Positions 51,993 to 60,409 of a stretch of DNA of 64,000 nucleotides are shown here, piece after piece. Each line of letters begins with the position of its first letter. Within the stretch, counting starts at the first letter, position 1. The stretch is taken from NCBI GenBank assembly GCA_002083365.1, contig LVWS01000022.1, positions 107,199 through 171,198 on the forward strand, written 5' to 3'. The translations under genes were made by a program, and so were the position numbers. The stretch comes from Nitrospira sp. SG-bin1 (GTDB lineage Bacteria; Nitrospirota; Nitrospiria; Nitrospirales; Nitrospiraceae). The notes under the pieces are model-generated. The model ran no database searches. It was given only the letters and a program-made list of their open reading frames with translations, and was not told the origin of the DNA.

Positions 51993-52171
51993 GCATGGCC
52001 GTAGATGGCTCGTCCGTTGCGGTCGGCGAGTACCCAGTAGCCGAGTCTGCCAACGACTACCCCGCCGACTTGCCGGTAGAGATCTCGTTGAGGTTCGCGT
52101 GAGAAATCGTTGTGGAGGATCTTGTCTGCTTCGTGGTTGATGTAGCCTTCGAGTAGTTCTTCGTCAGTCAT
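51989..52171 (-). CDS. Small hypothetical element protein
   Basis: 60 residues. ATGAGGAACC before the ATG at 52171 is a good ribosome site. Acidic N-terminus, then a short beta hairpin (VGGVVVGRLGYWVLADRNGRAIYG). Stop overlaps the next start. Confidence 0.55.
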   Translation of the reverse strand: MTDEELLEGYINHEADKILHNDFSREPQRDLYRQVGGVVVGRLGYWVLADRNGRAIYGHA

Positions 52172-52244
52172 GGTTCCTCATAAGGTCAAACCTCTCCCAC
52201 CCAGTCTTTACCGGACCAAACAGGAGAGGGTTGAATGTTGATTG

Positions 52245-54464
52245 TTACTTCTTCGACTGTTGGCCGTACTCCTGGCCGAGTCGATTGGACTTCTCGCGGG
52301 CTGCGATCTCGGCATCGCTGATGCTCCACCAACGCCGGGGCTTCTTCCCAGTGTCGGGGTCTACGCCCTTGTTCCGTCGCATGATCTCGATGGCCTCTTC
52401 GTCGGAGTACTTCTTCCCACCGAAGATCGTCGGAATGTTGGTGACCCCGCCGTTATTGATCTCGGGGACACCATGGATCGTGATAGTCTGCTCCGAGGCG
52501 ATGGCCCCCGTCGGGGAAACCAGAATGTCCCTACCGTCGCTGGTCTTCTTCCCCGAGGGCTTGAAGTTCTGATTGAAGATCTCCCGCTGTTGCTTAAGCT
52601 GCGCCTCGCGTTCTTGCTTCTTCCGCTCTACCTCAGCGGCCTGGGCTTGCTTGGCGTCCCGTTCGGCTATCGCGGCCTTCGTCTTGTCAACGATCATCTT
52701 ACCCTTGTCCGCCTGCTGCTTCCGTTCGGCGTCCTGTTGGATACCGTACTCACGGTTTGCCAGCTCAATCACCGGGGCCACCTGTGCCCGCATGTGCTCA
52801 CGGAAAGCGGAAATGTTCCCCTGTGGGTGGGTGGTAATCCAATCTTGCGCCCTGTCCCTGAAGCTCGCCGTTGCATTGGCTACCCGAAGCTGCCCTTGTG
52901 CGGAGAATTCATCTTCAGGGGATTGCATCGCGCCCCGTTGGACCTGATGCAGCATCTCAGAGAATTCAGTCTGACGTAAGTACGGGTGGTCTGCATGGGC
53001 TACCGCCCGGTCAAGATCATCATAGAGACCCATGACGGTTAGTCGTTTGGCCTCTCTGTTCTTGAGTAGCGCCGTAATATCGGCAGGCTTGACCGACAGA
53101 GGGTCAATGCTGATCTTGGCCCTCAACTTCGCAATGGCTAGGTCATCCTCAGGGAAGTCCACCTTGTGTTTCGTGAACTGATCCACGAGGTCGCGCAACT
53201 GTTCGGCCTTCTCGGGGAGCATCGTCTCGGCTGACCTGATGGCTTCGTTGATGATCGACACCCCGGCCTTGCTGTCTGATCGCCTCAAGCCTTCGTACAC
53301 ACGACGAGTCAGCGAGCGTAAAATCTCGTGTTCTGCCCGGCCTGCGTCCTGTAGTTCCCACGAGGCCCGCTCCCTCAGCCAGCGCTCATCTTGTTTCTTC
53401 CAGTCTTCTTCTTGCCGCTGCTTTGATGCCACTTCATGCGGGCGGTCTTCCAGTGACCACCTATGGCGCTCCTGTTGCATCTGGATCTGCGTAATGTGCT
53501 CCTCGGCCTGGAGTCTCTTGGCTTGGGCATACTGCGTCTTCCCCACCGATGCCCCGTTGCCAGCCGGAACATGGTCCAGGACATCCAGGAAAGACCGATC
53601 ACCGGTCTTCATCGCTTTCGCTGTGATGGTGTCCACGATCAACTGATTCCCTTTTGAGGGTGCAAACCCGTTCTTCACCAAGCCGGTATCGAAGTTGTAG
53701 AAGACATCGTTGATTTTCGCTCCGGCTTCCCGGTACGCCTTGCTTCTCTCTTCGTCGTCGTCCGTAGCTTGCAGCTCCCCTAGGTGCTGCTCTAACAAGG
53801 TCTCGATGGTCGCCCCGGCGAGGTCTACGTATTGTTGCTGATTCTCCTGGACGCGGTAGGTTGCATGAGTGGACAAGAGGGACTTACTCGCCTGCTCGAT
53901 GGCCGGATGGAAGATCTCTTGGAGGTCCAAGGCAGAATACAAGGAGCGGTCACCCGCCCGAAGGTTCTCCTGGGAGTACTGCTGAATCACCTTGTCAGCG
54001 AATGATTGAACAACTCTCGGATCATTGCTTGCCCTGGCCTCTGCTCCGGCTTCCCCGAGGAAGTCTTGATGCAGTTGTGCCGCCAAGAGTTGCCCATGTT
54101 GCTTCAGGGAAGCTCTTTGTAATCCCCGCTGCCAATACGGAGAGGCACCGGCTGGGAATTCCCCGGAGCGAATCATCTCGTTGGCCTTTTCGCGGTTCTC
54201 CCAGAATGATTTTTCCGCGTCTGCGTACTCCTTCGCGGTGTACTGCTGGGCGGCCTGCGCGGTCATGGGCTGAAGAAGATCCTTGTTCAGGACCGACAAC
54301 GCATCGGCGAGCTTCTGGTAGGGATTGTTGGCGTTCGATGGGCGCTCGATATCCGGTGCTCCCGGCCTGACGTAGCTGTCCTGAGTTCTCGGGTCGGCCT
54401 GGGGAACAAGCGGGTTCAGGGAGCCGATGTCGGCGACTTGCTTTCGTGGTTTCTGCGTGGACAT
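52245..54464 (-). CDS. Podovirus-type internal virion protein homologue
   Basis: 739 residues. N-terminal part (NPYQKLADALSVLNKDLLQPM, AGASPYWQRGLQRASLKQHGQLLAAQLHQDF) has the A-x-x-Y/F-x-x-G-x-x-x-x-x-x-G-x-x-(L/A) layout of T7-like internal core/ejection proteins. The middle is a long coiled-coil rich in Q, E and K (about 330-640). The C-terminus (DGRDILVSPTGAIASEQTITI, NIPTIFGGKKYSDEEAIEI, DPDTGKK) matches a domain widespread in podophage virion proteins. In phage such proteins are injected to form the DNA channel. No other virion gene is nearby. Confidence 0.65.
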   Translation of the reverse strand: MSTQKPRKQVADIGSLNPLVPQADPRTQDSYVRPGAPDIERPSNANNPYQKLADALSVLNKDLLQPMTAQAAQQYTAKEYADAEKSFWENREKANEMIRSGEFPAGASPYWQRGLQRASLKQHGQLLAAQLHQDFLGEAGAEARASNDPRVVQSFADKVIQQYSQENLRAGDRSLYSALDLQEIFHPAIEQASKSLLSTHATYRVQENQQQYVDLAGATIETLLEQHLGELQATDDDEERSKAYREAGAKINDVFYNFDTGLVKNGFAPSKGNQLIVDTITAKAMKTGDRSFLDVLDHVPAGNGASVGKTQYAQAKRLQAEEHITQIQMQQERHRWSLEDRPHEVASKQRQEEDWKKQDERWLRERASWELQDAGRAEHEILRSLTRRVYEGLRRSDSKAGVSIINEAIRSAETMLPEKAEQLRDLVDQFTKHKVDFPEDDLAIAKLRAKISIDPLSVKPADITALLKNREAKRLTVMGLYDDLDRAVAHADHPYLRQTEFSEMLHQVQRGAMQSPEDEFSAQGQLRVANATASFRDRAQDWITTHPQGNISAFREHMRAQVAPVIELANREYGIQQDAERKQQADKGKMIVDKTKAAIAERDAKQAQAAEVERKKQEREAQLKQQREIFNQNFKPSGKKTSDGRDILVSPTGAIASEQTITIHGVPEINNGGVTNIPTIFGGKKYSDEEAIEIMRRNKGVDPDTGKKPRRWWSISDAEIAAREKSNRLGQEYGQQSKK

Positions 54465-54661
54465 GGTTTGATGATTTCCTTTCGTGCGTCTCTATATTGC
54501 TTCTCTCGAAGTCGTTGCTCTGGGCTACTCGCTCTTGCTTCACGGCGCTTGGTGTTGAGGCGGTCTCTGTTCAGGCTCCACCAATTCCTTTTGTAGGCCG
54601 CCTTGGCTATTTTCTTGGAAGGCTGGTGTAGTTCTTTGATCCAGTCCATTTGGTGGGACAT
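54416..54661 (-). CDS. Small basic phage-like protein
   Basis: 81 residues. YKRNWWSLNRDRLNTKRREARASSPEQRLREKQYRDARKE resembles the basic N-R-x-R-x-N-A-K-R-R linker found in many short phage proteins. The frame overlaps the genes on both sides: by 122 bp with the gene at 54540-55046 and by 49 bp with the virion protein. Either it is real and translationally coupled, or one of the long overlaps is wrong. Confidence 0.4.
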   Translation of the reverse strand: MSHQMDWIKELHQPSKKIAKAAYKRNWWSLNRDRLNTKRREARASSPEQRLREKQYRDARKEIIKPCPRRNHESKSPTSAP

Positions 54662-55046
54662 ACAGAGCGTCTACCTCCCGTTGAATCTCGATCTTGCGCT
54701 GTCGGGCTTTCTCCAAGGCCATGAGCTGCTCAGGGGTAGCTTCTCTCTTCAAAGCTGGTCCGCTTCCCCACCAGATGGGCTGAGAGGCTGCAATACTCCA
54801 GAGCCGGTTCTCGATGCTCTGGCGAATCTCCGAGGGAGACATGAAGACGAAGGCCGGATGGGTGAGGGCCTGTCTTACGAACTTCTCTCCAAGGGCTTTG
54901 AGGCGGTCGGGGAAGGTAAGACTCCAGGGATCTCGCCGGGCTGTCTGTTTGGCTTGTTTGGTTTGGCGTCTGGCTCTCTCTTGTGCTCCCAAGCGCCAGG
55001 AGCCACGGCGTCTCAGACGATCAAGGAGTAACGGGGTCTCGGTCAT
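54540..55046 (-). CDS. Hypothetical element protein
   Basis: 168 residues. Basic N-terminus (DRLRRRGSWRLGAQERARRQTKQAKQTARR), then helices with a WSIAASQPIWWG motif and a proline/glutamine-rich tail. AGGAATTTG precedes the ATG at 55046. Overlaps the downstream short gene. No known family. Confidence 0.55.
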   Translation of the reverse strand: MTETPLLLDRLRRRGSWRLGAQERARRQTKQAKQTARRDPWSLTFPDRLKALGEKFVRQALTHPAFVFMSPSEIRQSIENRLWSIAASQPIWWGSGPALKREATPEQLMALEKARQRKIEIQREVDALYVPPNGLDQRTTPAFQENSQGGLQKELVEPEQRPPQHQAP

Positions 55047-55162
55047 AGTTCAAATTCCTAAGGGTGGTCTCGAAGTGGTTGATTCTACTGCTGAAATACT
55101 GATGCTTTCGGAGGGGCTACAGAGGACGTGAGGAAACGGATCTGAGCTGGCTTTGGTGGCAC

Positions 55163-55507
55163 CTAGGCGTTCCCGGTAGGTACGGCTACCTTTGGCTTCC
55201 TTCTCCGTCCCGGCAACTGCGAGCACTCCCTGACGGCTTGCCTCTCCAAGGCCAAGGTGGCCGGATCAAGCCTTAGGCGGTCTACGTGCGCTGAATACAA
55301 CCGAAGGGCACGACGTACGGCCATACTGACGGAGCAGAGGTCTTGGAAGTTCGAGGGGTCTTTTAACTCGCGCCGAATAAACTCCAAGGCGCGGTCTGAC
55401 TTGGCATCAAGCCGGACCGGGCGGACAATTTGCGTACGGGTGACAAAGCGCCTGGCCCGCCCGTTTGTCTCGGGGTTCAATCGTGGTTGATTCTCTGCAA
55501 TATGCAT
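55163..55507 (-). CDS. Probable DNA-binding protein of the element
   Basis: 114 residues. FVTRTQIVRPVRLDAKSDRALEFIRRELKDPSNFQDLCSVSMAVRRALRLYSAHVDRL has a strand followed by two helices, the order of ribbon-helix-helix proteins, but the match is loose. Ends in a basic RRRKPK tail. AAAGGAG precedes the ATG at 55507. Could regulate the element or mark a transfer origin. Confidence 0.5.
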   Translation of the reverse strand: MHIAENQPRLNPETNGRARRFVTRTQIVRPVRLDAKSDRALEFIRRELKDPSNFQDLCSVSMAVRRALRLYSAHVDRLRLDPATLALERQAVRECSQLPGRRRKPKVAVPTGNA

Positions 55508-55989
55508 GACTCCTTTCCTTTCGGATAGTTAGAGGGGGTAGTCGAATCGCGGAAACAAAAGATTTCATGGGATGAGAAACAGAGAACGGACTATTTGTTG
55601 ACTGACCTAGTCGACAAGGGCAGGCGTCCGCCAAAATGGTTTGTCTGTGCTGAGCCTGTTACCTATTGAAACGATGTTGCAGCTACTCGAGGAGAAATGT
55701 TTGTCTGTGCTGAAGGTGTCACCTACTGAAACGATGTTGCAGCGACAAACCCCGCAGCATGTCCTGTTTGTTCCCACTCGTGGAGAGATGAAACCAAACG
55801 GAATCCCCTGCGAATCCCGTTGAATTAGCTGGATGCTTTGGGAAGATTGCACATGTGGAAGCAGTTCGATAGGGATTTTAAATCCGCTGTGTCGCCTTGT
55901 CCCAAATGAAGCAACGCGAACTCGCTACACTGCTCCTGGCTCGCAGAGCCTCGCGGGCAGTCGCACTCGCCGCTCCAGCATCCCGGCTA
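55508..55989. other. Intergenic stretch with a tandem 60-bp repeat
   Basis: A reverse frame at 55607-55852 reads through the repeat (two 20-residue units, CNIVS(V/I)G-x-x-(F/L)STDK) but has no ribosome site. Non-coding control function is equally possible. Nothing else was seen. Confidence 0.45.
55639..55744. repeat. Imperfect 60-bp tandem repeat
   Basis: GTTTGTCTGTGCTGA at 55639 recurs at 55699, and TGAAACGATGTTGCAGC at 55667 recurs at 55727, exactly 60 bp apart. About 46 of the 60 positions of each unit belong to the conserved part. Confidence 0.85.
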
Positions 55990-56253
55990 TTACTGCTTGT
56001 CCCCAGTCCACCTGGTCAACTCCCTGTCTGCTCGTTCACGCCACTCCTGCCTTCTTCGCTCAATAGTCCTCGGGCTATCCCAATAAATCCAGCGGTCACA
56101 CAACTTGATAATCCTTTCTTCGTCCCCTACCGGCTCGTCTTTGCTAATGCAAATTTCCCCGATAGCAGGCCCGTTGATGGAGAATAAGACGAAGCCGTTG
56201 TTGTCGGATAACCGGGTGGTCTCGAACTCGAAGCGGCCGATCTGAATGTGCAT
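55990..56253 (-). CDS. Small hypothetical element protein
   Basis: 87 residues from the ATG at 56253, which has AAGGAGG 8 bp upstream. A beta-hairpin rich N-terminus (FEFETTRLSDNNGFVLFSINGPAIGEICIS) and a basic helical tail (RRRQEWRERADRELTRW). No family recognised. Confidence 0.6.
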   Translation of the reverse strand: MHIQIGRFEFETTRLSDNNGFVLFSINGPAIGEICISKDEPVGDEERIIKLCDRWIYWDSPRTIERRRQEWRERADRELTRWTGDKQ

Positions 56254-56349
56254 GATGGAACCTCCTTGCTGCGCTGTAGCAGCTTGCCCATGGTTGATGA
56301 ATGACGCGATAGGCACACGATACCATTCACCAAGCGTACTGTCAATACC

Positions 56350-56967
56350 CTAGATGATTCCACTAGTGGAGCCATCCCTGAGTACTCTCTGTACTGTACA
56401 ATTGCCTACACCCAACCGTCTGGCAATTGCCCGCATACCAAGCAGCTGGGTCTTCCTCAGGGTGAGAATCTGAGCTTCAACAGCGGGGGCTATGCGTGGT
56501 CTGCCCAGCACCTTCCCCTGCGCCTTGGCCCTCTTCAGACCGGCCTTCACTCGTTCGACAATCATTGACCGTTCGAACTCTGAGAACACTCCGAGCATCT
56601 GGAACAGCATCTTCCCCGCTGGAGTTCCCGTATCCAAGCCCTGTTTATGGAGGTACAGATTCACCTTCTTGCTTTGCAACTCATTGAGGAAGGCCACCAG
56701 GTCTTGCAGGCTTCGGCCTAACCGGTCCACCGACCAAGCCGCCACCAAGTCAAACTCGCTACGAACGACGCCCTTGCACAGCCGATCAAAAGCGGGGCGT
56801 CCCTCTCGGCCTTTCGCACCGGAGATACCCTTGTCCACGAACCGTTCAACGATCTCCCAGCCTTCCCGAATAGCAACGGCTTCCAAGTCCTGTAGCTGGT
56901 TCTCTACGGTCTGGCCGTCCGTGCTGACTCGTGCGTACAGTGCAACCCTTTTCCTCGTGTGACTCAT
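56350..56967 (-). CDS. Serine recombinase, resolvase/invertase type
   Basis: 205 residues from the ATG at 56967 (AGGGAGGG before it). ALYARVSTDGQTVENQLQDL carries the catalytic Ser; GREGRPAFDRLCKG, WSVDRLGRSLQDLVAFLNEL and TPAGKMLFQMLGVFSEFERSMIVERVKAG complete the catalytic domain. The C-terminal LGMRAIARRLGVGNCTVQRVL is a helix-turn-helix. All active residues are present. Likely roles: resolution of multimers or inversion/excision. Confidence 0.94.
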   Translation of the reverse strand: MSHTRKRVALYARVSTDGQTVENQLQDLEAVAIREGWEIVERFVDKGISGAKGREGRPAFDRLCKGVVRSEFDLVAAWSVDRLGRSLQDLVAFLNELQSKKVNLYLHKQGLDTGTPAGKMLFQMLGVFSEFERSMIVERVKAGLKRAKAQGKVLGRPRIAPAVEAQILTLRKTQLLGMRAIARRLGVGNCTVQRVLRDGSTSGII

Positions 56968-57108
56968 GTTTTCCCTCCCTGCTAGGAAGAAGGTAGCATG
57001 GGTCTGTCCTATAATCAAATGTATTTAGATCACTCGAAAGCGGGGTATCGAACGGGCGGATTTGCTGGGTTTTGGGGAAGTGTTTTCCGTGGGGTTTATA
57101 GGACAGCC

Positions 57109-57387
57109 TTACCAACGTGGCTTGGTGTCCCTGTACAAGTCCCGTAGTTGTTCTTGCCGTTGTCTCTCACTGTCTCTGCGGTATTCTTCCCGGCGTCGTT
57201 CTTCCCTGCGCTGCTGCTCAAGGGTCTCCGGTAGCGGTCCGTTCCTATACGTATCGTAGCCATGTTTGCGGTAGGTCTCGCGCTGTTGCTCCCAAGAGCT
57301 TTTGTACGGGTCATCGTAGGTAGTAGCTTGCGCGGGCATCACTGCTGCCATTAGGAGTAGACCAAGGAGAAGCAAGGCGTGTAGCAT
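57109..57387 (-). CDS. Exported Arg/Glu-rich protein
   Basis: 92 residues from the ATG at 57387 after AGGAGG. A signal peptide MLHALLLLGLLLMAAVMPAQA is followed by a Y/R/E/Q-rich segment (WEQQRETYRKHGYDTYRNGPLPETLEQQRREERRREEYRRDSERQRQEQLRDLYRD), predicted as a charged helix. The (CA)7 run on this strand touches the ribosome site. Function unknown. Confidence 0.7.
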   Translation of the reverse strand: MLHALLLLGLLLMAAVMPAQATTYDDPYKSSWEQQRETYRKHGYDTYRNGPLPETLEQQRREERRREEYRRDSERQRQEQLRDLYRDTKPRW

Positions 57388-57400
57388 GGTGAATACCTCC

Positions 57401-57414
57401 TGTGTGTGTGTGTG
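57401..57414. repeat. (TG)7 run at the ribosome site
   Basis: Seven TG units directly upstream of the AGGAGG of the exported-protein gene on the reverse strand. Confidence 0.85.
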
Positions 57415-57606
57415 CCTTACTGTAATGCTGGTATTAGTCGGCGTCAATCCCACCTAATGGCGGCATTCGTGAAGACAAGGGAGGACTAGGCTTATAGCAA
57501 GGAATGGACCAGATCGGTATTAAGTAGTGGCCCCATACGGGGGGTAAAGCGGGGATGTTCCTACCGCTATAGGCTAACAGAGTTTTTGCTGAAAACATCG
57601 GGTCAA

Positions 57607-58137
57607 CTACTTACCCACGTAGTCACCCTCGCCATTAAACAACCGCAGTTGACAGCATTGTGCTTCTCTTATCCAAGCGGGTAACCTAGGTGACTTCTTC
57701 CATCTCCCACTGTACTTGTTGAACCACTCTTTCGCCTCCTGCAAAGTGATTATCTCGAAGTGTCGCAGGTCTTCTTCATAGAGATCCTCACTCCAATACA
57801 GAGCGCCTTTTCGGTTCATACCAGCCTGAAGCAGGTAGCGCACCTGAAAGAACCACCTCCCCGGGGTGCCCTCTTCAACGCCCACTCGGCAGACCATCCC
57901 GACGTGATCCACCGGGCCGACCTTCGCGGGTAGTCCTTTCAGGGCGAAGTTCTTTGATCGTTGCCGCAGGAAAATGCCGGTGGTGATGTCGTCGGGCGTC
58001 AGCATGGCGTTGTAGCCAATGGTAACGAGGTAACTACTTATGGTCAAGGTAGTGGAAATGAGGAAGGGTAAGGCCGGTGCTTCGTTGCTGTCGCTGAAGA
58101 CAGCTCCGAGAAACTCGCGGTGTCCTTGCGCCCACAT
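57607..58137 (-). CDS. Hypothetical element protein
   Basis: 176 residues, start uncertain (an internal ATG at 58005 would give MLTPDDITTGIFLRQ). The C-terminal part is a compact alpha/beta domain (MVCRVGVEEGTPGRWFFQVRYLLQAG, DLRHFEIITLQEAKEWFNKYSGRW) of unknown family. The upstream region overlaps the divergent start of the cargo gene. Confidence 0.5.
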   Translation of the reverse strand: MWAQGHREFLGAVFSDSNEAPALPFLISTTLTISSYLVTIGYNAMLTPDDITTGIFLRQRSKNFALKGLPAKVGPVDHVGMVCRVGVEEGTPGRWFFQVRYLLQAGMNRKGALYWSEDLYEEDLRHFEIITLQEAKEWFNKYSGRWKKSPRLPAWIREAQCCQLRLFNGEGDYVGK

Positions 58138-58182
58138 TCACAGGCACTTAAAATGGCGGCCATTTACAAACGGAGGTATCGA

Positions 58183-58833
58183 ATGAGACTTGATCCGCTC
58201 ATATCGAAGCGCTTCGAGGAGCTTGCAGCCAAAGCAGAGATGGTCTCTAAGTCCAGAAAACCTGATGGATTTGGAGGAACTCAATTCAGCGTATCATCCT
58301 CACTCTATAAGGAATGGGCTACGAATACCCTGAGTCTCTTAGAGAAATCTTTCGGGCGGGAAAGCATACATTTCACGCACCTGTTGAAGCATTACAATCA
58401 ATTTATAGGATGGGAAAATCAATTCGAAGACAGTCGTTCAATCTTCAAGGCTGCTCGTGAAGACTATGAAGGAGGGTATTTGTTCAGCGTGCATGCCAAG
58501 ATCAAAGCAGAGGTGTTGTCAGATGCATTTGAACAAGCCAGGGATCTACTCAAGAGGGGCTACAAAGATCTTGCCTGCATCCTCTGCCGTGTTTCTCTGG
58601 AGGTTACTCTAAAGGCCCTATGCGAAAGGAACGGCATCACTCCCGGAAAGCTCGAACGTATGAACGAAGCTCTTTGCAAGGCCAGCGTGTACAACATGGC
58701 GAAGCAAAAACAGGTCACTGCCTGGGCAGATATTGGTAACAAAGCGGCTCATGGTCAGTGGGACGAGTACACTAAGAATGATGCTCAATCGATGTTAGAC
58801 GGCGTTGAAGCTCTCGTTGCCGATATTCTCTGA
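58183..58833 (+). CDS. DUF4145/HEPN-like protein (candidate defence cargo)
   Basis: 216 residues from the ATG at 58183, just after CGGAGG. The C-terminal part (RGYKDLACILCRVSLEVTLKALCERNGITPGKLERMNEALCKASVYN, TAWADIGNKAAHGQWDEYTKNDA) matches DUF4145-type HEPN-like domains common in abortive-infection systems. HEPN RNases have R-x(4-6)-H; here the position reads DIGNKAAHG, with the His but no Arg. The N-terminal half is helical and unassigned. AT-richer than the rest of the element and on the opposite strand. The AlbA_2 gene follows 75 bp later. Confidence 0.7.
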   Translation: MRLDPLISKRFEELAAKAEMVSKSRKPDGFGGTQFSVSSSLYKEWATNTLSLLEKSFGRESIHFTHLLKHYNQFIGWENQFEDSRSIFKAAREDYEGGYLFSVHAKIKAEVLSDAFEQARDLLKRGYKDLACILCRVSLEVTLKALCERNGITPGKLERMNEALCKASVYNMAKQKQVTAWADIGNKAAHGQWDEYTKNDAQSMLDGVEALVADIL

Positions 58834-58907
58834 GCGCCGTTGGTCGGCTTAGTACTCATCCTATCGCTTCATTGGAAGGGACATGGGAACGCACTAGGAG
58901 GGCATCT

Positions 58908-59828
58908 ATGGACATCTCTCCGGAAGCCTGGACAGAAGACGATCTATTGTCCTTGATAAGAAATAAAGTTGAGGAGCGCTCTGATCTGGAATACAAGGCA
59001 TGTGGCGCGCTTCATCCCCGTGATGATAAAAAGAAGTCAGAAATAAGCAAAGACGTGTCCGCGCTTGCAAACTCTGACGGTGGTACCATCGTCTATGGGA
59101 TGATTGAAGAGAAGCACCTTCCGAAAGAAGTAGAGGGCTTTGATCCAAGTGTCATAACTAAAGAGTGGTTGGAGCAAGTAATTCTTGGAAATATTCGCCC
59201 GAGGCTTCAGGGTGTCAAAATCAATCCAGTCCACTTAAGTACTCGTGCGCATGGAAAGTATGCATATGTGGTTCACGTCCCCCAAGCCAGTACTGCACAT
59301 CAAGCATCAGATAAGAAGTATTACAAGCGGTTTAACTTCCAGAACGAACCGATGGAGGATTATGAGATTCGAGACATCATGAACCGAAGGACGCATCCTA
59401 TTCTAATTCCACAGTTCGAGATTGGCCCCATAGTAACGCGTACAGGTAATGTCGAAGAGCGTAAGTTATACGTCACACTCAGAAATGAAGGTAACGTGAG
59501 AGCACAGCACGTGAAGCTGATCTTTGATACGCCAAGAGACCTAACAGGACCAGGCCGCGCCTTTTTACGGGGAACTGGCGATCAGGTTGAAGGACTGTTT
59601 GGCAAGGTGTGGAGCCGTCACATCTTTCAGAAACCCGATTACGTCTTATTTCCACACGACGAGCTGAACCTAAGAGACCATGCTTATTGGGCCGAAATTC
59701 GATTGAACACAGATAAGTTTGACAGGAATGATAAAACAGCTGTCTTTCTATACTGGAAGGTATATGCGGACGATATGCCTCCCCGGGCGGGCGAACTGTC
59801 CCTTGGAGATATACCTAAAGCACAATAG
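58908..59828 (+). CDS. Schlafen AlbA_2-domain protein (candidate defence cargo)
   Basis: 306 residues from the ATG at 58908 (AGGAGGG upstream). LSLIRNKVEERSDLEYKACGALHPRDDKKKSEISKDVSALANSDGGTIVYGMIEE is the AlbA_2/Schlafen-like motif (E-x-K...A-N-x-x-G-G-x-(L/I)-x-(I/V)-G). The strand at VHVPQASTAHQASDKKYYKRF with the R/K-x-x-(S/N) nucleic-acid loop follows. The C-terminal 140 residues (ERKLYVTLRNEGNVRAQHVKLIFDTP...) are a beta-sandwich-like domain I cannot name. Schlafen-type proteins can bind or cut tRNA. Together with the upstream gene this may be an antiphage pair. Confidence 0.78.
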   Translation: MDISPEAWTEDDLLSLIRNKVEERSDLEYKACGALHPRDDKKKSEISKDVSALANSDGGTIVYGMIEEKHLPKEVEGFDPSVITKEWLEQVILGNIRPRLQGVKINPVHLSTRAHGKYAYVVHVPQASTAHQASDKKYYKRFNFQNEPMEDYEIRDIMNRRTHPILIPQFEIGPIVTRTGNVEERKLYVTLRNEGNVRAQHVKLIFDTPRDLTGPGRAFLRGTGDQVEGLFGKVWSRHIFQKPDYVLFPHDELNLRDHAYWAEIRLNTDKFDRNDKTAVFLYWKVYADDMPPRAGELSLGDIPKAQ

Positions 59829-59852
59829 CAATACTGGATACTTAGCCCACAT

Positions 59853-59869
59853 GTGTTCCCGGCGTGTTC
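59853..59869 (+). repeat. 17-bp repeat, right copy (possible integrase arm site)
   Basis: GTGTTCCCGGCGTGTTC, as at 46004-46020, about 130 bp inside the right att repeat. It is preceded and followed by partial GTGTTC units. Confidence 0.5.
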
Positions 59870-60001
59870 CCCACACGGCAAAACCAGCCGAAATCCGCCT
59901 GAATTGCCCTGAAGAGAACCGGCTGGTCAAACTGGTGCAAAGCCGCTCCTGAAGCGCGTTTCCACTAGTTCGACAAGCAGTTATGAAAATGCACGTGAAA
60001 G

Positions 60002-60042
60002 GCTTAGAAGGCTGATGCTCTATCCGACTGAGCTACGGGCGC
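60002..60042 (-). repeat. attR-like direct repeat (tRNA-Arg 5' half)
   Basis: 41 bp identical to 45910-45950. The rest of a tRNA does not follow, so this is the separated copy at the right end of the element. Confidence 0.9.
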
Positions 60043-60165
60043 GCTTTTCTTCAAAGTTCTTAGCGCTGCGTCCTGAGTGTTGGGTTTGAAGCTCCAAAAA
60101 CTAAGCACACAGCGCTAGCACCGCCTGGATGAGCGGAGTAGTCTGAATCTTTATGCAACTCCGCG

Positions 60166-60409
60166 TCAAGGCGTCAAATCCTCGGCAAGGACGATGAACC
60201 CTCCACAGCGTCCGATGGAGAGCAATCGTTGGTCGAGACTCACAAACTCTCGGTGCGATGGATCACCTTGCACGCAACACAATCTGCGCCTGCCCTTCTT
60301 CATCAAAGGTTAAGAGCCTCCTCCCTCTCAGCGCCTCCTCAGTGGCTTTGACCTTCGCCAAACAAGCGCCCAGAGTGACCTTCAGCGCGGAAACTGCCGC
60401 GCGTTTCAT
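60166..60409 (-). pseudogene. Decayed Phd-type antitoxin / PIN toxin pair
   Basis: The reverse-strand ATG at 60409 (AAGGAG upstream) opens MKRAAVSALKVTLGACLAKV, the Phd/YefM antitoxin start, but after 48 codons the frame ends without the GRPxA turn. Directly after the stop another frame reads FVSLDQRLLSIGRCGGFIVL, the last part of a PIN-domain toxin. The missing middle implies an internal deletion. Confidence 0.65.
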
